From the NCBI RefSeq assembly GCF_029931775.1, contig NW_026612050.1:186001-250000 (forward strand): a DNA stretch of 64,000 nt, given 5' to 3'. Positions 46,901-55,900 of this stretch are shown here, piece by piece (position 1 is the stretch's first letter; each line of letters begins with the position of its first letter). Under the pieces are notes generated by a model. That model had not been told where the DNA came from. It saw only the letters and a list, made by a program, of their open reading frames with translations, and ran no database searches. The DNA is from Euleptes europaea. Lineage: Eukaryota; Chordata; Lepidosauria; Squamata; Sphaerodactylidae. A program made the position numbers and the translations under genes.

Positions 46901-49900
46901 CGTATATACCCATGTGTAAGCCGACCCGCGTATAAGCCGAGGTGCCTAATTTCTCCCCAAAAATGGGGAAAAATTAGGCACCCGCGTATAAGCCGAGGGT
47001 CGGCTTATAACCCCTCCCCCCCCGCAGGCTTACCTTACAGGGCTCTCCAGCGACGAGGGTCCGGCGGCGGCGGTGCGGCCCGGGGGGAGGGCGGGGCAGC
47101 CTTCCTGCAGCTGCAGGAGGCTGCCCTAGGCCACTCCCGGCGGCAGGAAGCGGCTGCGCGGCCCGGGGGGCCCCGGGGCAGCCTCTCTGCAGCTGCAGGA
47201 GGCGGCCCAAGGCCGCTCCCGGCGGGGAGAAGCGGTGGTGCCGCCCGGGGGCCCCCGGGGCAGCCTCTCTGCAGCTGCAGGAGGCGGCCCAAGGCCGCTC
47301 CCGGCGGGGAGAAGCGGTGATGCCGCCCGGGGGCCCCCGGGGCAGCCTCTCTGCAGCTGCAGGAGGCGGCCCAAGGCCGCTCCCGGCGGGGAGAAGCGGT
47401 GGTGCCGCCCGGGGGCCCCCGGGGCAGCCTCTCTGCAGCTGCAGGAGGCGGCCCCAGGCCGCTCCCGGCGGGAAGAAGCGGCGCCGCCGCCCAGGGGCGG
47501 GGGCCGGGGCAGCCTTCCTGCAGCTGCAGGAGGCTGCCCCAGGCCGCTCCCAGCTGGGAGAATCGGCGGCGAGGCGCGGGGGGCCCCGGGGAAGCCTCTC
47601 TGCAGTTGCAGGAGGCGGCCCCAGGCCGTTCCCGGCGGCAGGAAGCGGCACGGCGGCGGCGGTAAGTTCCCCCCCTTCCTCCCTCCTCTTTCCTCCCTCC
47701 CCCCGTATTGACCCGCGTATAAGCCGAGGCCGGCTTTTTCAGCCCATTTTTTGGGCTGAAAAACTCGGCTTATACGCGAGTATATACGGTAATGTTCAGA
47801 TGGGAACGAATCTTACATGCACAAATGCACATGGCACAGTTGATCTTCCAGGTAAAACTTGAGAATTAACTGCATGATATAAACCTGTGCACCTTGGATT
47901 TGGCCCTGCTCAAATGTTATATATATGGTGTCAAAGGCTTAGCATGGAGTTAAGATGTACTCTTGTTTCTCCACCCTGTATGCACAGGGTGAGAATTGTC
48001 TGAACTGGTATGCATGCTTTCCCATTGAATAGCGACCTAAATAACAAACTTCTAACTTCTGCCCACCCTCCATTTTTTGTTACATGACTCCTGCATGTCT
48101 TTTTGTTGCTTTCAAGTTAAACCCAGAATCACACGGGAATGTCTGAATTTCGGTTGTGTTTTGTGCAGTTTATATATAAAGTTGACGTTATACTAGTGAA
48201 ACTGTTCTGATCAGATGATACAAAATAAGCTATCAATTCACAGAAGCAAGCAGTTCAGCCAAGTATGAATTAAGATGCCTTACTCTTAGGGAGTAATCCT
48301 AAACATATTTACTTGGAAGTAAACCCCATTTTATTCAGTGGGGCTTATTTCCAGGTCAGTGTTCTTAGGTCTGCAGCCCTGGTACATTTACAAATATTTT
48401 GGATCAGACTTTGGTCTGTTCTTCATTCTCCGAATGTCATCTCTTATTCATGGGACTGCAAGATTTAATTTGAAGTCCTAACATTGTCTTTCAGGAAATG
48501 GCATGTGACTTGTGCTTCCTTTGCAAAGCAGAGGGTGGCTCAATTCTCTGCTCATTCTGTCCACCTCAGCATTCCATTATATCAATAAGAAACAAACACA
48601 TTTCTTGCTGGAGACAGTGACTGACAGTACAGTCATCTCTTTCAGATAGTTGTGCTCTAATATTTTAAATTCCAGTTGTAAGATAGAAATTACTGTATTG
48701 CTAAAACAAGCTATCTGCACTCTCTGAAAGATTAAGCCATTCTTTGATGTAGGAGGGTCTCATAGCTTATTCCAGGGGTTGATGGGTATAGCTGTTGTAA
48801 TGTTGATTGGGCCCATGGGGTGTACAGAGCTGTTAAGGAAAGTGTGTGTGTGTGCCGTCAAGTCACAGGTGACTTATGGTGACCCTGTAGAGTGTTTAAG
48901 GCAAGAGACCTTTGGAGGTGGTTAGCATTGCTTGCCTTTGAGTGGGCTGAGAGAGTTCTGAGAGAACTGTGACTGGCCCAAGGTCACCCAGCAGGCTTCA
49001 TGTGGAGCAGTGGGGCATCGAACCCAGATTAGAGTCCACTGCTCTTAACCACTATACCACACCAGTTCTCAAAGTATGTGTGGGGCTCCTTAAAATGGTG
49101 TAACTTTCTACAGCCTAGTAGGCCCCCCACATTCATTGTGACCTTTTGTCCTCTGGAATCCAAAATGGAGATGTAAGTACTGCTTGCAAAACCACAGGCT
49201 GTAAATTGTATGTTTCTGTGTTCAATGTATGGAAAGCAAAAATAGGAAATGTGTCAGAAATATTTCTCTGCTATAGTCCACTCATTTTAAAGGTCTTTTA
49301 ATGAAAAATTCCTTAACTTAATGAATTAGCTATTCTGTGAGAGTATCACCCCAGATAGCAAATCGAATTGTGGATTCTGCAAGGAGCATCCTGAATAAAT
49401 TCCTGCCAGATATTTACATTTATACAGATCACATGAAGGGAACTAGCTCTGGGAAGTAAGTAATCCAACTTTAAAAAAAAAAGACTTTGCATTTCAAGTT
49501 TCTAGACCACCTGCATTGTGTAATGTCGATGAACCCTGTAGACTATGCAAATATCTTTGTCCTCATATTGCTGACAAGAGACTGGTGCTACTGAGGGAAC
49601 AGTGGCATGCCAAGAGCCAAAGTAGTGTTGAGGCTAGAATGAGATTTGACCCATGGACTCCCCAGCAAATGTTCTCAGCTGTGCTGTTGCACTCACTCTA
49701 ATCTCATCCTCGAGGCAACAGTAGCCCTGTTCACGTTATGGTGAACACATGTACATCTTGCCTGTACATGCATACATCTGTTTGTAAGAAAGAGCAAACA
49801 TGGGTTCACTTTACAAATGAAACCGGGGAGCAGTACCTGGATAAATGTGGGGTTTTAACAATCACACATTCAACTGTACATATGTTGACTGTTATGTGAG

Positions 49901-52900
49901 AATTACTCAGTGTACATACAAAGAGCAGTCAAGTGTACATGGATGGTACATGTGTTCACTGTAACTTGTGTACAAGATGAGTAAATCCACTCAAACTAAA
50001 TTTGTGTGCAAAGGGAAGCCCTGCCTGCACGGTGCAGGAACATACCCTCAGGGTTTCTTGCATCACTTGAGCAAGTCATTTGCATGCTGCTGGAAAGTGT
50101 TCCTCTTACCTTTTGCCTTCTGGTGGGTTTGGGAGGCCCATAAAATCAAAGTGAAATAGTCTCCTCCCCTCTCCTGTCCAGGGAGGCTTTGCATATTAAG
50201 GATCTGTAGTTCTATGTGGAGAAGCAGCCTTTACCTTGTTGTAGAATCCTGCTCATTCTGACCCACTTGAACTTCAGTAGCTGCCATTGCCTCCTCCCAC
50301 TTGGTTTCTCTAGGCCAGGGATGGAGAACCTTTTTTCTGCCAAGGGCCATTTGGATATTTAGAACATCATTCGCAGGCCATACAAAATTATCAACTTAAA
50401 AAGTAGCCTGCTATATTTGGTCAAACATTTAGCCAAGAGGCACAACCGGAAATGGCTCTGTCTGCCACATAGAGCGACTTGCTTTTGAGCTCTGCTGTCC
50501 CCAGCTGGGCCCAAGAGATTCAGGCAGGGCAGCATCCTACTGAGCTAGAGATCTGCCAGGACCCATGAAGGCCCATACCAAATGATTTCAAGGGCCTTAT
50601 ACGGCCCCCGGGCCTGACGTTCCCCACCCCTGCTCTAGGCAGAGTGAGCCTTTTGGGAAGGGAGCCTTTTGGGAAGGGAGATGTCCTTGCGCAAGACAAG
50701 ATCTTCCCAGTCTCTCCTCTGCATCTTTGTTCTTCCTTCTCCCAACCCACTCTGCCTCTGTGCATGTTTAGTACTATGAGAAATCAACTGGGTACTTTAA
50801 GGGATTTTCCTTGATTGCAATAAGTCCGGTTAAGCAGGTTATCATAATACAGTGCAAGGGGAAGAAAGGGTTCAGGAAGGAAAGCAAAATTCATACTATT
50901 TCCAGTGAAAATCTAGGTTGGTTCCTAGTTTAATGGTATACAAATCCCATAAGGGAGAATCTGCCCTCCAGGTAAAATGATGGTTTTTCTGGAGGGAAAT
51001 TGTTCTTTTTCATCGTTCAGACTTAGAAAAAGAGCATGTTCAATCACCTTCTAAAATATAGATGTCTTGCTTTAGAACCCAGTGTGAGAAGATTTTTCTC
51101 ATGGGTGAGGTGATGGTCTCAGGATGGAATTTATGTAATCTGAGGGAAGGCCCTAAAGTTGTTGGTAGGTGTTGGCCTCATCTAGACATGCAGCAGAAGG
51201 AGGTGTTAACAAGGCCTCAGAGTGCTGAGGTGGTAAAATGGACTGCATCACTACAGGTTGCCAGTTGAAAGATTAATTTTTCAGAGTTCCACTACATTAA
51301 TCTTTCTCTTTAAGTAGAAAACTAGCATTGTGTGTGAATGGCTAGTCTAGAACCTTTCCCTTTGATTGTTAGCAGAGTTTTTACATGGGGAGAATACTAA
51401 ATGTGATTCTTTACCTGCATCTGAAGGGGTATGGCCCATTCTATCACCTCATTTTGCTGCATGCACAGAACAGGCCATTGCATCATCTGAGGCAGCTTAT
51501 CTTTGCAAATTACCTTGTCCGGCACCAAGTGCTTGGCTTCCCTATGGTTCAGGAGGGAACTTCAGCTGCTCATCATTTGGCACAGAGTTCCTTGCAAATA
51601 TGGATAGCTAACTTACTAGCACATGCATTGTGAGTGTATGATGTGAGTCATGGTTTATGGTGTAAAAAGGAGATGTTAAAAGTCAGCCAGCAAATGAATA
51701 ACAATTGTTGAATAAAAGAATATAAATTATATTCACTTTTTGAAACGCATGCCCTTTAGGGCCCTTATTACCCCTTCATTGGCATAGCCAGATATACCAG
51801 CAGTCTCTTGGCTATTCGCAGGGGTCCCTTCATTCCCTGAAAGTAAGAAAGTACCAAACTGGCCAGGTTACCAAACTGACACTACAGTTGTATGCAGCAC
51901 AGTTACACCTTTCAAAGTCTTTTTAAGTTAATGGCATAGAAGGGTATAACTTTGCTTAGAATTGCAGTCCCTTCCTCTGGCTTCTCAGAGCCAGTCTCAG
52001 ATTAAAAGCTACTTGCTTTTCCCTGCTGGCCTCCCATTCTTCTTTTCTTACAATGAAGAATTCTCTATGGCTTCCACAGCCTATCTGTAGAATAAGAATA
52101 TTGTCTAAACAGGCTGACATATATTTTTGGTGCAATTTAAAATACAAACTAAAGCTAACATGTATGGATATGTACCATTTATCTGTGTTCTTTTCATGAG
52201 GAGGAGACTGTGAGGTACACACACCACTTTGTTATGACCCAGGGCTGGTTTGTTAGTTGGTTTGTTTTGTGGGGAAAGGGAAAATTGGAGAACTTTCTTG
52301 CCAGGCTGTGTCATGCTGCAAGTCAGGCCTGTGAAATGAATGTGGACTGCTTGGAAAGGCATATCTTCAGGTCCACTGCAAAAGGGTAAGGAGTGGAGCA
52401 AATGCTTGGGCCAAGCAATTTTATACACAAATACAAAACTTACTGTTAAGCATACATCACTTATGACAACTGTGAACATTTTTACCATTTATTCTCCTGT
52501 CTGCTCTTTTTCAGGTCTCCAGGTTTTGGGTTGTCCCTTGTGGCAGAGACTGCTAATGGTGCTTTCCTTAGTGCTGAGCTGGCCTCTAACCCCCAGGGAG
52601 AGGGTGTTGCTGTACTCCCAGAAGACGTTGGCACAAACTGCGCAAAGTTACTACTTGAAGAGATTTACAGGGTATGTGACTAGTTTACAGTCTCTTTAGA
52701 ATACAAGGTGAAGGTGCTGTCCGACAGATCTTCTTACATTCATTTTTTCGTGTGTGTGTGGGGTGTTATTTAATGCTGCCAACGTTGTTTTGCTGTTTGT
52801 CATTTTCATTTTATAGAAGGTAAAAGTGAATGCTGCACTCTATAATGAAATTTATCTTAACGGAGGGAAGTAATCTTTGTCAGAAATACAGCTTTTCTTT

Positions 52901-55900
52901 TAGCAGGCAATTGGAACAAGGTTGTTATTCAGAAGCCACACCAGCTTGATTAGCAGATCATTATGGAAGATGGAGATGCTGAAGCATCATTTTGTGCCTG
53001 TTGCCAGTTCACTCAGCAGTAAATGGGATTCTTGATCTTGGTCAGATCAAGTCATCTGATATTGCTCTGGTTATATTGCTTCCTAATTGAAGCCAAAGAA
53101 ACAGATGGGCCTTATCCTGGCTTGCCTAATGGGCTGTAAGGCTGCAGATGGAGTTGGAGAAACCAGGGTATGCTTTGTAGGATTGTATTTGAGGACAAGA
53201 AAGCGCATGTATTTTCAGTGACCCCAGCCAATATGACCCATGACCTCTGTCTCTCCCCCCCCCTTAGCATGTGATATAGCTTCTTCACTTGAGCCATTTT
53301 TTTCCTAACTACTTTCTTGTCCCACAGATTCCTATGATACGCAAATGTAGCTTGCTTGGGTTGAGCCATGTAACAGTAGGTGAATGAAAAAAGTGAGCTG
53401 AGGCTAAGGAACTGAGCTGAATGTTTTACGCAATAGGAAAACTAGTTTTTAACTTATAGCAGGTGCTGTGCACAAACCCCTGGCCCAAATTAAAAACAAG
53501 TCTAGCAAACCTGACCATCGGTTCTTTCTGCCATCTCCAGTTAAGACAGTAGATAGGCCTAAGTATTAACAACAGAACTTGCACAGAAGGACATCTGGTC
53601 TGAAGTATTTAGTGGCTGCCGCTATTGAACAGTACTACATATGTGAGAAAGTTAGAAGTATGAATAATTCTGCAGCTGACCTTCTCTGGTGAAAGTAATT
53701 TCATTTTCGTGTGTGTTTCTCTTTCTCTCTCCAAGAGGTGTTCCACTTTTGAGGACTTGAATGTGTTTGTGTGCTTCTTGAAAGAATTGGCTATAATTCT
53801 GTATATTCCTAGTGGGTATCCAAAAAGGGTATATTGAGTGCATGTTGACCTTTACTGAGTTTTGTGAATCTTATCCAAATGACTCTTTATTCTGAAGGTG
53901 CTACAGTTTTGCTTTTAAAACATTCACCAGAAATTAGATTGTCCTTTTGTTTTCAAGTGATTTAACAGGGAGAACTAGAGAAGTCACAGCTATTGAGGTG
54001 CATAGCATGAAGTTGCTCCATCAGACTGCTTCAAGGAATAAACCCAATTAGGGGAAAAAGTGTTCTCTCATTCAAGAAAGCATTTACATCAACAGATCTG
54101 TAGAGGGCAAGATATACAAAGATGGTGAGGCCTGTGAATGAAGGAAGAACAATGGGCTGATGAACAAGAGGCACTAGATCAGTCCTCAGAGCACTTGTCG
54201 ATGCAGCCTTTGTTGAATTGATGAAATTGATAAATCTCATATTTTTGATCAGGAGAGCTCTACTGTGACGTGAGTGCTTTTGTACTCACAAGTCATTTCT
54301 AATGGAGAAATAGGCTTCTGTAATTCTGTACATCCCTACCCAATAACTCTTAGTTCAAAAACAGCTGCTGGTGTTGCAGTTAAGAGTAAGTAGCAATTGT
54401 TGGCTGTAACAAGCCCTGAGCCTGGCTTGTGCTAGGAAAGGGCGGGGTAGAAATCAAATCAAATAAACTGATAGTTGTTAACAGCTATCTGATAGCAAAC
54501 ATTCCATTTTTGGGCAAAGCATTAAAGCAAACAGCAGCCTTGCAACTTCAGTCTTTCTTGGAATAAGAGAGTGCAGCCCTGTTAATTTCCCCAAACCTCT
54601 TTGTGGCTTTTAAAATACTACTGAAGTTAGTCTCCTTCTGGACCAGCTACATGAGGTGGGCATTTGGCTTTCCATAGTCCTCTCTAGGCCACCTCTAGGC
54701 CAGCAGAAGGTGATGCTGGGGGACTGTTGTTGGACTCAGTGGCACATAATGTTGTTGAACTCAGTGGCAAATTACGTAAATGGTGCATACTTACAGCATC
54801 AGACAAAATGTACTATAGACAGTCATATTTCTTTACCAAATTATCTTTCTAAACTACTTCAAAAGCCCTATTGCACGAGTAAAAATAAATATTATTTGAT
54901 TTCCTGGGAAGAAATATATTCAAGAGCGCAGACCTGTTTTGTAGATTCTGCAGGGATTTCTAGAAATCATCTACGGTGGTGATAACAGTCTCCTGCCTCA
55001 CTGCAACTGTGCGAGTATCTCTCTTTGAAATGCATGGAGACCGCTTCACTTTTCTTGTTGATTTTCCGTCATCAACTCTTCCATTTCCTGTAGCAGGGGC
55101 TGAGTTTAATTTTGCCAGTTCTTTTTTAGTTCTATTAATTAAATCCTGAAATGATTTTTGAAGATTTAGCAATAGTTCCTCCCAGTCTTCTGGCAGTATT
55201 TGCAATATTTGCTCCCATTTCATGGCCACTGGTCATGTTTTCACTATTGTTTGATAGGAGTGGATGAATAATTTTGTCAACAAAAACTCTTGTAACAGAG
55301 ATTTCAAACAGTGAGAGGAATATACGCATTTTTAGTAGCATCTTAGGAATAGTAGGTTGGGAGAATAAAAGGAGCAATTTCACCTCTGGCAGCATATTCA
55401 CAAGTCGTTCCACTTTAATTACATCAACAAGGCGTGGCTCAGTTCTCAAAAGCTGACTGTTGGAATTTATAAAAAGGTAAAGGTCATTCCTGACCCATGG
55501 GGTGATGTCACATCCCAACATTTACTAGGCAGACTTTGTTTATGGGGTGGTTTGCCAGTTCCTTCCCCAGTCATCTTCCCTTTACCCCCAGCAAGCTGGG
55601 TACTCATTTTACCAACCTCAGAAGGATGGAAGGCTGAGTCAACCTTGAGCCAGCTACCTGAAACCAACTTTTGTTGGGATCAAACTCTGGTCGTGAGCAG
55701 AGCTTGGACTGCAGTACTACAGCTTATCACTCTTCGCCATGGGGCTCTTGTTGGAATTTATAACTACGTTTATTTTGCCAACGGCCATAGTTCAAATCAT
55801 TCTCAGCTACATATAACACTCTCTGGATCCTTTGCAATTGGCATGCCATTCCATAAGTAAATTCCAACTCAGCACCTCCCTCATCAGCCGGCTGAACCAC

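Noticed and set aside
47096-47665. regular repeat that might suggest a CRISPR-like array
   Set aside because: There are no spacers; the units are contiguous and the window is a vertebrate nuclear genome.
46974-47862. long open frames in several phases on both strands
   Set aside because: They arise from the 82-bp GC-rich tandem repeat; the period is not a multiple of three and stop codons are rare at that composition.
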